NCBI RefSeq assembly: GCF_002197845.1 | Contig: NZ_NIDE01000004.1 | Span: 1,116,001 to 1,180,000 of the forward strand | Length of the DNA: 64,000 nt | Reading direction: 5' to 3' | Source: Fimbriiglobus ruber | GTDB lineage: Bacteria; Planctomycetota; Planctomycetia; Gemmatales; Gemmataceae | Shown: in pieces, positions 34,025-43,010 of the stretch | How the letters are laid out: every line of letters begins with the position of its first letter | How positions within the stretch are numbered: position 1 is the stretch's first letter | Notes under the pieces: generated by a model | The model's input: only the letters and a program-made list of their open reading frames with translations | What the model was told of the DNA's origin: nothing | The model's database searches: none | Position numbers and translations under genes: made by a program

Positions 34025-35701
34025 CTATTTTTTCTCGGGACGGACGAGTAGTTTCGGAAACGTCTTTTGATTCAGTGGCTTGACCGAACCGTCCGTGAGC
34101 AACACCCAGCACGTGCCGTGTGGGTTACGACCGAACACATCGGGTGCCTGATCCGTGATGTATTTCAGATCTGCTGGTTTGGTCCACCAAACTGGTTCGT
34201 CGTCGCCGGATTCCAGAGCGAGGAGCATCGACCCGTCTGAAGGTTTTTTCGCCGCATCGGGACCATCGAACAATGTGCCCGAACCGGAAACGATTTTAAC
34301 ATTCGTCTTGCCGTAATTCTTCGGGTAAATGAACGGCATGTTGAGGCCGGCCGGCATCTTCTCGATGAACTTCTTGTTGTGCAGGCTGTCCCACGGTTCG
34401 TTGAGACGAAATTGAGAGTACAACTCTTTCTCGCCCAGGTAAGGCAGCAGGGCCACCCGCCAGCTGAATAACGGCGTTCCGTCTTTTCCGAGGACGGCAG
34501 CCGGCGGATAGTGGCCGTGTTCGGCGTGGTAGGCGTCGAACGCCCTGCCCAGCTTTTTGAGGCGAATTTCCTCGGGCGCCACAGCAGGAGCTTTTTCGCC
34601 CGGTCGAATCGCGGGTCCGACGGCCTTGAATGCCGAACTCGTATTCGAACCCAGGGCGGTAATCCCGACGATCCCCATCACAAGGGTATTCGCCTTGGGC
34701 AATGTCGTGACGATACGCACGTTCGTGTCTCGTCGCTCGACCGCAAGACTTTGAAGCGCCTTGTCGACACGCCGCGAAATCCCGACCCAGCATACGTCGA
34801 CAAAGTGTGGTGGAAACTCGTCAAACTTGAGTTGCCTTGATTGGCCCGCTTCCTCGGTTTGCTTGCGGAAGCGATCTCCCCGACTTTGGACCTGCTCTCG
34901 CAGCATTGCGATGGCCGTTTTCAGTGCCGTTGCTCCCGCGTCCGCGCCAGCCTCGTCCGGATAGTGGAATTCGAGGCTCCCTTCGATTGAGGCGTTCAGG
35001 TCGATCGCCACCGTTGCCCGCCGGGCTTGCGTCAGCGGGCGAAACTGCTGCGGGAGTGACGCCAGCTCTTGTTTCAGACTGCTCAGGTTGGCCGCAGCGT
35101 ACACGGCATGTTTGGTACACTCCGCTCGAACCGGTGCCAGAGAACCAGGGAGATCGCCCTTCTCCAACCGGTCGATGAGCCAGACCAGTGAGTCTTCAGC
35201 TCCAACGACGAACACGCGGTCATCCGGCAACAGAAGGACACCTCTCCAGGTGTTCTCGTCGAAGAAATATGTTCGGCCGTGGTATACTTTCGGCCGAACG
35301 CGCTCGAAAATTCCGTTCGCGACTTTGGCCCGCTCGAACGGCTTCGAGAGCCCGACGACAACCAGGGCCGACATGGCAGTCGGCCGGTACTCCGGGTCGG
35401 GCTTCATCAAGGTTTGGGCGTCCGGGAAGACAACGGTCACGCGCTCGACCAACAAGGGGTCGACGGCAAACTTCTTCCCGGACGCGGTCAGTTCTTCTGG
35501 CGTCAGTTCGGCCAGCGAGGCGCGCAGTTCTTCACAAAGCGGACTCTTCAGCACTTTCTGGACGTCGACCGAAATGAATCCCGCGGCATCGCCCGGAACC
35601 GCTGCCAGATCCGGGGGCAAATCACCCGCCCGGAGAGGTGTTGCCGATAGCAACCATGTGAGAGCGAAGGCGCCGGCAGCCAAACTCAGGATTCGCGCCA
35701 T
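34025..35701 (-). CDS. exported protein with C-terminal DUF1559 domain
   Basis: This 558-residue protein starts at the ATG at 35701 with a signal peptide (MARILSLAAGAFALTWLLSA). A frame open to 35878 adds implausible sequence. Residues ~30-320 form an unassigned domain (PGDAAGFISVDVQKVLKSPL, VVVGLSKPFERAKVANGIFE). A hydrophobic segment near 370 is followed by a C-terminal DUF1559-type domain (RAFDAYHAEHGHYPPAAVLG, LFSWRVALLPYLGEKELYSQ) ending HGTCWVLLTDGSVKPL. Unlike the true pseudopilins it lacks the FTLIE leader. It converges with the GspF-like gene 28 bp away. Confidence 0.8.
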   Translation of the reverse strand: MARILSLAAGAFALTWLLSATPLRAGDLPPDLAAVPGDAAGFISVDVQKVLKSPLCEELRASLAELTPEELTASGKKFAVDPLLVERVTVVFPDAQTLMKPDPEYRPTAMSALVVVGLSKPFERAKVANGIFERVRPKVYHGRTYFFDENTWRGVLLLPDDRVFVVGAEDSLVWLIDRLEKGDLPGSLAPVRAECTKHAVYAAANLSSLKQELASLPQQFRPLTQARRATVAIDLNASIEGSLEFHYPDEAGADAGATALKTAIAMLREQVQSRGDRFRKQTEEAGQSRQLKFDEFPPHFVDVCWVGISRRVDKALQSLAVERRDTNVRIVTTLPKANTLVMGIVGITALGSNTSSAFKAVGPAIRPGEKAPAVAPEEIRLKKLGRAFDAYHAEHGHYPPAAVLGKDGTPLFSWRVALLPYLGEKELYSQFRLNEPWDSLHNKKFIEKMPAGLNMPFIYPKNYGKTNVKIVSGSGTLFDGPDAAKKPSDGSMLLALESGDDEPVWWTKPADLKYITDQAPDVFGRNPHGTCWVLLTDGSVKPLNQKTFPKLLVRPEKK

Positions 35702-35713
35702 AGCCAAAACCTC

Positions 35714-35742
35714 GCGATAGCCAGTCGATTTCGGGCTATCGC
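35714..35742 (-). promoter_or_regulatory. hairpin next to the ribosome site of the 34025-35701 gene
   Basis: GCGATAGCC and GGCTATCGC form a perfect 9-bp stem with an 11-nt loop. On the minus strand it sits immediately upstream of a GAGG ribosome-site sequence (35710-35713) and 12 nt before the ATG. It may also serve as a terminator of the GT39 gene ending at 35793. Confidence 0.5.
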
Positions 35743-35792
35743 AACTATAGATCGCCCACTTGGGACGCGCCGAACCTGGACGCGCTTTTTGC

Positions 35793-37400
35793 TCACGGGC
35801 TCGCCGCCCGGGCAACCGACTCTTTGGCGATCGGCTCCAACACGACCACGTCGCACAACCCCCACGGGGTACCGCCAACCAGACGATCGATCAGCCCGAC
35901 CTTCGAGCTTTTGTGCCGCAGACTGACCTCGTCGGCGATTCGGAGGTACGGCGGCAGCACTTCCTTGAACGCGGCACACGAATGGTTGTGCGTGAACAGG
36001 ATCACGGTTTTCGGGCGGAAATGGCTGTCGACAATGAACTGGTTGATGTCTTTGGATCGGACCTGCTTCAAGTCGCTTCGGCCGGTGTAAAACGCGACGG
36101 AATCACAATTCCGCGGGTATGTCACGACCACCGTCGAAGGATCGTGAACGAACTTCTCGACCAACTCCGGCCGGCCCATCGGCGACCGCTCCCGGGCGTA
36201 CCAGGGCACTCCAACCCAATTCAGCGCGGCGATCACCACCGCGAATGCCCCCACCAATCCACGAGTCGCCGTTGCCCGATTCCATCGTGATCGAGCCACG
36301 AATTCGCCGAGCGCCAGGCAGAGTGGCGGGAACGCCGGCAGGATGTACGTCGGCAGCTTGCTTCCGGAGACGCTGAAGAACACCACACACCACGCTCCGG
36401 CGAGCAGCCAGAATCCGCCCGCCTGAGACCGGCACGATGCGGCTTCCGCGCCGCCCGACAACAGGCTGCGAACGTAGGGAATCGCCACGATCATCCCCGG
36501 CAGAAAGCCGCCGAGCAACAAGGGCGCGTAATACCAGACCGGCTGCAGGTGATCGAACGGCTGCACGAACCGCATAACGTTGTGTTCCCAGAAGAAGTGC
36601 TTCAGGAACTCCGGCTGCTTCGCATAAATCGCCACGTACCACGGCGTATTTACCGCGATGACGATCCCGGCAAACAGGACGATGTACTTCCACGAAACGC
36701 GGGCGGCGTTGCCGTTCAGATACGCGAACGCGAACAGCGGCGGGAACAGTAAGACTTCCGAGATCGGCCCCTTCGTCAAAAACCCGAGCCCCGAGCAGAC
36801 GGCCGCCGCGATCCACCATCCCGGCCGGAATCGCCCGGTGCGCACGGCCTCAAAGCCGGCCAGAACGGATGTCGTTACGCACAACGTCAGGAGTCCGTCG
36901 AGTAATAGCAGACGCGCGATGCCGATGTAGCCGGGCGCGATCGTCAGCAACATCGAGGCCCATAGTGCGCCACGTTCGCCGATGCTGCGGCGGCCGAGGA
37001 AGTAGACCGCCAGGATCGTCAGATGAACGCAGACCGCAGGAACGAGCCGGGCGGCCGACTCGTTCACGCCGAACGCCGTGTAACTCAACTTCACCAGCCA
37101 GTACATTAGCGGCGGCTTGTCGAGGTACGGCTCCCCCTGAAGTGTGGGCACGACCCAGTCGCCGCGGTCGAGCATCTCCTTGGGAATCTGGGCGTACCGC
37201 CCCTCGTCCGGTTCGAGTAGCATGAACGACCGGGACGGGTACAACAGCGCGGCCGGCAGCAAGAAGACCAGTAGCAGCGACACGAGCCGAACCCGCGTGG
37301 TCGTGTCAGCCGCGCCCGGGAACAAGACGCGCGACCAGAGGAACGGCAGCCACGCCGGCACGGTTCGCGGCAACGGGTCAACAGACGATTCGGCCGACAT
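35793..37400 (-). CDS. GT39-type (ArnT/PMT-like) membrane glycosyltransferase
   Basis: This 535-residue polytopic membrane protein matches dolichyl-phosphate-mannose/undecaprenyl-sugar transferases. An early acidic loop after the first helix, FMLLEPDEGRYAQIPKEMLD, holds the expected catalytic Asp/Glu. VVPTLQGEPYLDKPPLMYWL is the family-typical DKPP block. About ten hydrophobic helices follow, and the C-terminal ~130 residues are soluble. It should transfer a sugar from a polyprenyl carrier to lipid A or protein on the outer face. The ATG at 37400 has a GAGGA site. A frame to 37460 is less likely. Confidence 0.9.
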   Translation of the reverse strand: MSAESSVDPLPRTVPAWLPFLWSRVLFPGAADTTTRVRLVSLLLVFLLPAALLYPSRSFMLLEPDEGRYAQIPKEMLDRGDWVVPTLQGEPYLDKPPLMYWLVKLSYTAFGVNESAARLVPAVCVHLTILAVYFLGRRSIGERGALWASMLLTIAPGYIGIARLLLLDGLLTLCVTTSVLAGFEAVRTGRFRPGWWIAAAVCSGLGFLTKGPISEVLLFPPLFAFAYLNGNAARVSWKYIVLFAGIVIAVNTPWYVAIYAKQPEFLKHFFWEHNVMRFVQPFDHLQPVWYYAPLLLGGFLPGMIVAIPYVRSLLSGGAEAASCRSQAGGFWLLAGAWCVVFFSVSGSKLPTYILPAFPPLCLALGEFVARSRWNRATATRGLVGAFAVVIAALNWVGVPWYARERSPMGRPELVEKFVHDPSTVVVTYPRNCDSVAFYTGRSDLKQVRSKDINQFIVDSHFRPKTVILFTHNHSCAAFKEVLPPYLRIADEVSLRHKSSKVGLIDRLVGGTPWGLCDVVVLEPIAKESVARAASP

Positions 37401-37655
37401 CGCGGGTTCCTCAGTCAATAAGGGCCGCGGAGTGTAAACCGAAGCATAAGAACCGGTCAACGCGGGCTTGAGGTGATCAAGAAATGTCCGGCAGTGGCCA
37501 CCGTTTGACCAGAGATATATGAGCGTCTGTTTACAAAATGGCTTGTCGTCCAGAGAAGTAAGCGTTGATTGCCAGAGTCATGAGACTCGGATAACCGGCA
37601 CCTCGTTTGCCCCGTACCATACATCCGTGTTCCCATTTCGCGAGGGCCTTACCCG

Positions 37656-38798
37656 ATGTCCAGGTTACTTCTCCGTGCCGCATCCCTGGTCGCGGCCACC
37701 GCGATTCTGACGCTGGCCCCCGCCAGTCGTGCCGACGACGCGCCGGCCAAGCCGACCAAAGAGCAATGGCAGGCGGTGGTCGACAAGGCGGCCGGATATC
37801 TCAAATCGACACAGGAAGACAACGGCGGGTGGAGTACGCAACGGAACATCGGCGTGACCGGGGTAGTCGTGACCGGGCTGTTGCAAACCGGGAAGAGCCC
37901 GGACGACGAACCGGCCGCGAAGGGCTTGAAGTACATCGAAGGGCTCATCAACCCGAAAGCTGGTCACCTCGCCGGGGCCGACCCGAAGGTCGGCCTCCAG
38001 AACTACGTGACCAGCGTGAACGTGCTGGCCCTCGTTGAAGCCAAGCGGGACGAGAAGTACAAGCCGGTGATCGGTAATGCTGTCCAGTTCCTGAAGAAAC
38101 TCCAGTGGGACGACTCGGAAGGGAAGCAGAAGGACGACGATTTCTTCGGCGGTGCGGGCTACGACAGCAAATCCCGCCCGGACCTCTCGAACACGCAATT
38201 CTTCCTCGACGCCCTCAAGGCCGGCGGGGTTGCCTCGGACGACGACGCGATGAAGAAAGCGATCGTGTTCGTGAGCCGCTGCCAGAACTTCAAGAGCGAA
38301 CACAACGACCGCCCGTGGGCCGGCAAGATCAACGACGGCAGCTTCATTTACTCGGCCGCGGCGGGCGGGCAGACCAAGACCAGCGACGACTCGATGGCCC
38401 CGCTCTCCGGCTACGGCAGTATGACCTACGCGGGTGTAAAGAGCATGATTTATTGCGGCGTTTCCAAGGACGACCCGCGCGTCAAGGCGGCGATCGACTG
38501 GCTGAAGAAGAACTACACGACCGAATCGAACGCCGGCATGCCGCCGCAACTCGGCGGCCGCGGGCTCTACTACTACTACCACACGATGGCCAAAACTCTC
38601 GATCTCCTCGGCGAAGACACGTTCACGGACGATAAGGGCATCAAGCACGACTGGCGGGCCGACATCACCGCCGCCCTCGCCAAACGGCAGAAGCCCGACG
38701 GGAGCTGGACCAACGGCACCGACCGCTGGCTGGAAGGCGACCCGAACCTCGTGACCGGGTACGCTCTTATGGCGCTGAGCCACTGCAAGCCGAAGTAA
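37656..38798 (+). CDS. exported squalene/terpenoid-cyclase-repeat (alpha/alpha toroid) protein
   Basis: This 380-residue protein has a signal peptide (MSRLLLRAASLVAATAILTL, cleavage near SRADD). Several prenyltransferase/squalene-oxidase-type repeats follow: AAGYLKSTQEDNGGWSTQRN, QFFLDALKAGGVASDDDAMK, TAALAKRQKPDGSWTNGTDR. These build an alpha/alpha barrel. No cyclase DxDD motif is seen, so an enzymatic role is unlikely, and these exported forms in planctomycetes are of unknown function. A strong terminator (38885-38914) follows. A second, distant repeat protein is at 58164-59183. Confidence 0.85.
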   Translation: MSRLLLRAASLVAATAILTLAPASRADDAPAKPTKEQWQAVVDKAAGYLKSTQEDNGGWSTQRNIGVTGVVVTGLLQTGKSPDDEPAAKGLKYIEGLINPKAGHLAGADPKVGLQNYVTSVNVLALVEAKRDEKYKPVIGNAVQFLKKLQWDDSEGKQKDDDFFGGAGYDSKSRPDLSNTQFFLDALKAGGVASDDDAMKKAIVFVSRCQNFKSEHNDRPWAGKINDGSFIYSAAAGGQTKTSDDSMAPLSGYGSMTYAGVKSMIYCGVSKDDPRVKAAIDWLKKNYTTESNAGMPPQLGGRGLYYYYHTMAKTLDLLGEDTFTDDKGIKHDWRADITAALAKRQKPDGSWTNGTDRWLEGDPNLVTGYALMALSHCKPK

Positions 38799-38884
38799 GA
38801 CCGGTCGGCCGGCGCGGGTAAAACTTTTTACCCGCTGGCCCCGGCTGATCGGTGGCGACTCCGCCGCAAATGCCGGATCTCGAC

Positions 38885-38914
38885 GCCCGCCCGTGGCAAC
38901 GGGCGGGCTTTTTT
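38885..38914 (+). terminator. strong rho-independent terminator
   Basis: GCCCGCCCGT-GGCA-ACGGGCGGGC forms a 10-bp perfect stem followed by TTTTTT. It lies 87 bp past the squalene-repeat gene and only 14 bp before the NicO/RcnA start, which separates the two transcripts. Confidence 0.9.
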
Positions 38915-38928
38915 GGTTTCATAGTACT

Positions 38929-40455
38929 ATGAACCGCTTCATCTTCGCGACGATCGTGCTGCCCTTGCTCTCCGCAGCCGCCCTCGCGCACCCGCTGCCG
39001 AACATGCGCTTCGACCGGACCGTCCACGTGCGCCTCACGGCGACCGGCGTGACGGTGAAGTACAGCCTCGAATTGAATGACTGGACGATGGTTCTCGACG
39101 GCAAGAACCTCGTGTCCGCCGAGGAGACCAAGGACGTCGCCGGGCAGCGTGCGTTCGCGCAGGTGTACGCCCGGAAGAAAGCCCCGCTGATTGCGGACAA
39201 CCTGCGCAGTACCGTCAACGGCACGAACCTGACTTTCCGCCAGTTCGGCAAAACGGAACTCGAGCCCGAGCGGGACCACCTCCAGCTCCGCTTCCAATTT
39301 CGTGCCGACTGGCCGCAAGGCGGTGGAAAACAATCCTTCGCCTTTGAGGACCAAAACTTCGAGGATCGGTCCGGGCAGAGTTTCCTCACTCTGGACAAAT
39401 CCGGCGAGGGATTGACGCTCATTTCTTCGGACGATCCGGCCGACCTCCGCGGGAAATCGCCCCTCGATTACAAGCCGGGCGACGAGAAGCGGGCGAGACA
39501 GGCGTCCGCCGTGTTCGAACTCGCGAACGCACCGCCCCCCCCTGCCCCTTCGCAACCTAGTAAACCCCAACCCGAAGCCACCGCGCCGTCAGTCGAGGTA
39601 GTCGGCGCGCCGAAGCCGTTGTTCGAAGACATTCGCGACCGCGGCCTCGTCGCGTTCTTCGATTCCAACGTCGGCTTCGGGGTGATGCTCTTACTTTCGG
39701 CCGTCTTCGGTATCGCGCACGCATTTACGCCGGGGCACGGGAAGACGATGGTGGCCGCCTACCTCGTGGGCGAGCGCGGCACGGTACGGCACGCGGTCGT
39801 CCTCGGCTGCGTCGCGACGGCCGCCCACACCGGGTCCGTGATCCTACTGGCGGCCGTGACGTACGCCGTTTATGGAAACGAGCCTCCGAAGGACGCCCAG
39901 GGTTGGCTCACAATCATCGGCGGTCTACTCATCGCTGGGGTAGGACTGTGGCTATTTCTGCAGCGCGTGAGAGGACGCGCGGACCACGTCCACCTATTCA
40001 GCGACCATCACCACCACCACGACCATGAACACGGGCACGCCCACGGCCATCATCACGATCATAACCACGACCACCATCACGGACCGCCGCCGGAAGCCGC
40101 GAAGACCGAGTTCGGATGGATGCGGGTAATCCTGCTCGGATTAGGTGGAGGCATCATCCCGTGTTGGGACGCGGTGTTGCTGTTCCTCGCCGCATTGACA
40201 CGGGGCAAGGTGGGCCTGGCGATTCCGCTCCTGATCGCCTTCAGCGCGGGATTGGCTTCGGTCCTCGTGGGGTTGGGGATCGGCGTGGTCTACGCGAACC
40301 GGGCCGGTGGGAGACAGTTCGGCGAACGCAAGTGGTTCAAGTTGTTGCCCGTACTCAGCGCGATACTCTTGATGTGTCTGGGCGTGTGGTTCGCCCGCGA
40401 CGGCTGGCACGCGCTCGGAGCCAACCCAGACGAGGAAGTGAACGGGCGGCCGTAA
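38929..40455 (+). CDS. NicO/RcnA-family nickel/cobalt exporter with long periplasmic N-terminus
   Basis: This 508-residue protein begins with a signal-like segment (MNRFIFATIVLPLLSAAALA). A ~215-residue extracytoplasmic domain of unknown fold follows, and then the NicO transporter core. Core motifs are FGIAHAFTPGHGKTMVAAYL and, later, LGLGGGIIPCWDAVLLFLA. Between them lies a His-rich cytosolic loop (about 358-386: HHHHHDHEHGHAHGHHHDHN) that probably binds Ni2+ or Co2+. The family exports or moves nickel/cobalt. The added N-terminal domain resembles that in HoxN/HupE-fused relatives, but I cannot assign it. Confidence 0.85.
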   Translation: MNRFIFATIVLPLLSAAALAHPLPNMRFDRTVHVRLTATGVTVKYSLELNDWTMVLDGKNLVSAEETKDVAGQRAFAQVYARKKAPLIADNLRSTVNGTNLTFRQFGKTELEPERDHLQLRFQFRADWPQGGGKQSFAFEDQNFEDRSGQSFLTLDKSGEGLTLISSDDPADLRGKSPLDYKPGDEKRARQASAVFELANAPPPPAPSQPSKPQPEATAPSVEVVGAPKPLFEDIRDRGLVAFFDSNVGFGVMLLLSAVFGIAHAFTPGHGKTMVAAYLVGERGTVRHAVVLGCVATAAHTGSVILLAAVTYAVYGNEPPKDAQGWLTIIGGLLIAGVGLWLFLQRVRGRADHVHLFSDHHHHHDHEHGHAHGHHHDHNHDHHHGPPPEAAKTEFGWMRVILLGLGGGIIPCWDAVLLFLAALTRGKVGLAIPLLIAFSAGLASVLVGLGIGVVYANRAGGRQFGERKWFKLLPVLSAILLMCLGVWFARDGWHALGANPDEEVNGRP

Positions 40456-40807
40456 TACTAAACCAGGATCGCAAATTTGGAGTGCGGCGCTTGACCTACC
40501 GCTGTCACTATTGACAAAGCCCAGGACCGCCTAACCGGCGGAAATCTCAGCAGAATCCAGAAGGGATGGGTGATCGGAACGGGCCGAAGCCCCATCCGAC
40601 AGATCGAAACCGTATGCCAATCCAGTCGCCACACTCTCGACGCATCCGCTTGTATTATCAGCAATTGCGGCAAGGATCACGAACAATCCATTTGTCAATA
40701 GTGACAGCGGTAGGCGCTTGACCGCCGCTTTTGCTTTTAAAAACCAAAGCGGCGGTCAAGCGCCGCACTCCAAATTTGTTCCCGCCCAGCCAGGGTAGAC
40801 CCCGCCC
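40456..40807. other. intergenic region occupied by a MITE-like element
   Basis: Almost all of the 352-bp gap between the NicO gene and the enolase-like gene is the repeat element at 40472-40778. Outside it only 16 bp and 29 bp remain. No gene is seen. Confidence 0.6.
40472..40778. mobile_element. MITE-like element with 25-bp perfect terminal inverted repeats
   Basis: The ends CAAATTTGGAGTGCGGCGCT... (40472-40496) and their exact complement (40754-40778) form 25-bp terminal inverted repeats. Just inside the left end, TACCGCTGTCACTATTGACA... (40497-40518) is repeated in inverse at 40691-40712 (22 bp perfect). The right half also carries a perfect 19-bp palindrome (40713-40731 with 40746-40764). 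No coding sequence and no clear target-site duplication are seen. It looks like a non-autonomous or composite element. Confidence 0.75.
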
Positions 40808-41977
40808 ATGCAGATCGTCGCACTCGAAGCGTTTCACGTCCGCATCCCGCTCCGTCGGCCGGTCAAGCACGCATCTCATACGCGCACAGAAACGGATAAT
40901 GTTCTCGTCCGTTGTGGCCTGTCGGACGGCTCGGTCGGCTGGGGCGAAGGGGTGCCGCGGGATTACGTGACCGGCGAGACGATCGATTCCGCACTCGAAC
41001 TGCTGAAGACCAGCGATCTCCCTCGCCAACTTGAGTCCTGTTCGGATTTTGAACGAGCGGTTCAGTTTGCCGGGCGTCTTCGGCTCAATCCTGTTCCGGG
41101 CGACGACCGGCTGTGTCAAGGGAACGCGGCTCGATGCGCGGTGGAACTGGCCGTTCTCGACGCCTACGGCCGGGCATTCGGTGAGTCGCTGGTACATGTC
41201 ACAAAGTTCGTCGCACCGGATCTGTACGAGCCGCGGGAACGGGTTCAGTACAGCGGCGTAATATTGTCCGCGAAAGGGTGGAAGGCGCGGGCTTACGCGG
41301 TCGGGCAGCGACTATACGGCTTCCGCCAATTGAAGGTCAAAGTCGGCATCGCGGGGCAAGACGACGCCGCCCGACTACGAGCCATCCGAAACTGGGCCGG
41401 GCGGGCGATGGACCTCCGCGTGGACGCGAACGAGGCGTGGTCGCCCGCGGAAGTCGCAGACAAGATTCGCGCGCTGGAGCCGTTCGGCATCACCTCGGTC
41501 GAGCAACCGGTGCGGCACGAAGATGTCGCCGCGCTGGCGGCCGTCCGCCAGCAGGTGAAAGTGTCGATCATGTTGGACGAGTCACTTTGCTCGGAGGTCG
41601 ATGCCGAGCGGGCGATCGGCGGCGGGTGGTGTGATCTCTTCAACCTCCGTCTCTCAAAGTGCGGCGGGCTCATTCCCGCGCTGAGACTGGCAGCACTCGC
41701 GGGCAAACACGGATTGGGCTACCAGCTCGGGTGCCAGGTCGGGGAGACCGGCATCCTCTCGGCCGCGGGCCGCCAGTTCGCGACGAGCGTCAAGGGCATT
41801 CGTGCCCTTGAGGGCTCATACGACCGGCGACTGGTCTACGACTGGCTGACGACCGAAGACATCACGTTCGGCCGCGGCGGGTGGGCACCGACACTGACCG
41901 GCTGCGGTCTCGGCGTGACGGTCGAGCCCGCGCGGGTCGAGTCGGTGACGGTCCGGCGGGAGGTGTTGCTTGGGTGA
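40808..41977 (+). CDS. enolase-superfamily enzyme (dipeptide epimerase/mandelate-racemase type)
   Basis: This 389-residue protein has the enolase-superfamily catalytic layout: KxK with Lys176/Lys178 (FRQLKVKVG), metal ligands Asp206 (RVDANEAW), Glu232 (SVEQPV) and Asp257 (MLDES), and the second-side Lys284 (RLSKCGG). This pattern fits the muconate lactonizing/dipeptide epimerase group. The exact substrate (L-Ala-D/L-Glu-like dipeptide or an acid sugar) cannot be told. The stop overlaps the start region of the next gene, so the two are translated together. Confidence 0.88.
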   Translation: MQIVALEAFHVRIPLRRPVKHASHTRTETDNVLVRCGLSDGSVGWGEGVPRDYVTGETIDSALELLKTSDLPRQLESCSDFERAVQFAGRLRLNPVPGDDRLCQGNAARCAVELAVLDAYGRAFGESLVHVTKFVAPDLYEPRERVQYSGVILSAKGWKARAYAVGQRLYGFRQLKVKVGIAGQDDAARLRAIRNWAGRAMDLRVDANEAWSPAEVADKIRALEPFGITSVEQPVRHEDVAALAAVRQQVKVSIMLDESLCSEVDAERAIGGGWCDLFNLRLSKCGGLIPALRLAALAGKHGLGYQLGCQVGETGILSAAGRQFATSVKGIRALEGSYDRRLVYDWLTTEDITFGRGGWAPTLTGCGLGVTVEPARVESVTVRREVLLG

Positions 41978-42827
41978 ACCAGACGCACCTACCCGCCTCG
42001 TTCTTCAGGCGTTCCGCGCTTCGGACGGTTACCGCTTTTACTACCGAACCTGGGTTCCTCCCGTCCGCCCCCGCGCGCGGCTGGTCATCTTACATGGCAT
42101 CCGCAGCCACGGCGGCTGGTACGAACGGTCGTGTCAGCGATTCGCTGCGGCGGGGTTCGAGGTGTCGTTTCTGGACCGCCGGGGAGCCGGGCTCAACACC
42201 GCGCGTCGTGGGGATTGCCCGAGTTTCCGCCGACTCATCGACGACGTGGCCGAGTTCCTGCTTAAACAGCGCGAAACGGCAGCCTGGCTACCAACATTCG
42301 TGGCGGGGATTTCGTGGGGTGGGAAACTCGCGGTCGGGCTCCAGGCCCGCCGGCCCGGGTTAACGAGCGGCTTGATTCTTCTTTGCCCCGGGTTGAAGCC
42401 CCAGGTGAGCCCGCCGCTTGCGAGTCGTCTACGTATCGCGCTTGCGCGATGCGCCCGCCCCGAGAAGTTCTTCCCGATCCCGCTCAACGACCCGGAGCTT
42501 TTCACATCGAACCCCGAGTGGCAGCAATTCATCGCCACCGACCGATACGGGCTTCGCGAGGCCACTGCCCGCTTCCTGTTCAATAGCGCGACCTTCGATA
42601 TCTACCTGAAACGGGCCGCCAGCCGCGTCACCGTGCCCACCCTGCTCTTGCTCGCCGGCCGCGACAAAGTCATCGATAACGCCCGGACGCGAGCTTACGC
42701 CGCGTCGTTCCCGAGCCGCGACAACCGCGCGATCGACTATCCGGACGCCCATCATACGCTGGAATTCGAAGGCGACCGGCACCCGTTCATGGACGACGTG
42801 GTGAAATGGATCGAACGGAGAATCTAA
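41970..42827 (+). CDS. alpha/beta hydrolase (monoacylglycerol-lipase type)
   Basis: This 285-residue protein starts at TTG 41970, preceded by GGGAGG, 8 bp inside the end of the enolase-like gene. Motifs are LHGIRSHGGWYE (oxyanion), GISWGG with nucleophile Ser115, likely Asp in LAGRDKVID and His in DAHHTLEFEGD. It resembles serine aminopeptidase S33/monoacylglycerol lipase proteins and should cleave a small ester or peptide. The overlapping gene pair suggests a linked catabolic step with the epimerase-like enzyme. No signal peptide is present. Confidence 0.85.
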   Translation: MGEPDAPTRLVLQAFRASDGYRFYYRTWVPPVRPRARLVILHGIRSHGGWYERSCQRFAAAGFEVSFLDRRGAGLNTARRGDCPSFRRLIDDVAEFLLKQRETAAWLPTFVAGISWGGKLAVGLQARRPGLTSGLILLCPGLKPQVSPPLASRLRIALARCARPEKFFPIPLNDPELFTSNPEWQQFIATDRYGLREATARFLFNSATFDIYLKRAASRVTVPTLLLLAGRDKVIDNARTRAYAASFPSRDNRAIDYPDAHHTLEFEGDRHPFMDDVVKWIERRI

Positions 42828-43010
42828 AGGTAGTTTTCGCCGCAGATTACCCACGTGACCCGTGACCCGACGCGCAGGTTGCGAGGGGCCGAACAGGTGC
42901 GTAAAGTTATCACACGAATCCCGTGCGGCCGAGAACACTACGCCCCGGAAAACCTATCCCCGGCGACCGGCCGCACCACAATTCCCTCGGCCCCAAACGA
43001 CCCGATTGGA

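Noticed and set aside
37656-38798. True squalene-hopene cyclase
   Set aside because: The protein is exported and has no DxDD catalytic motif or QW-rich full-length architecture.
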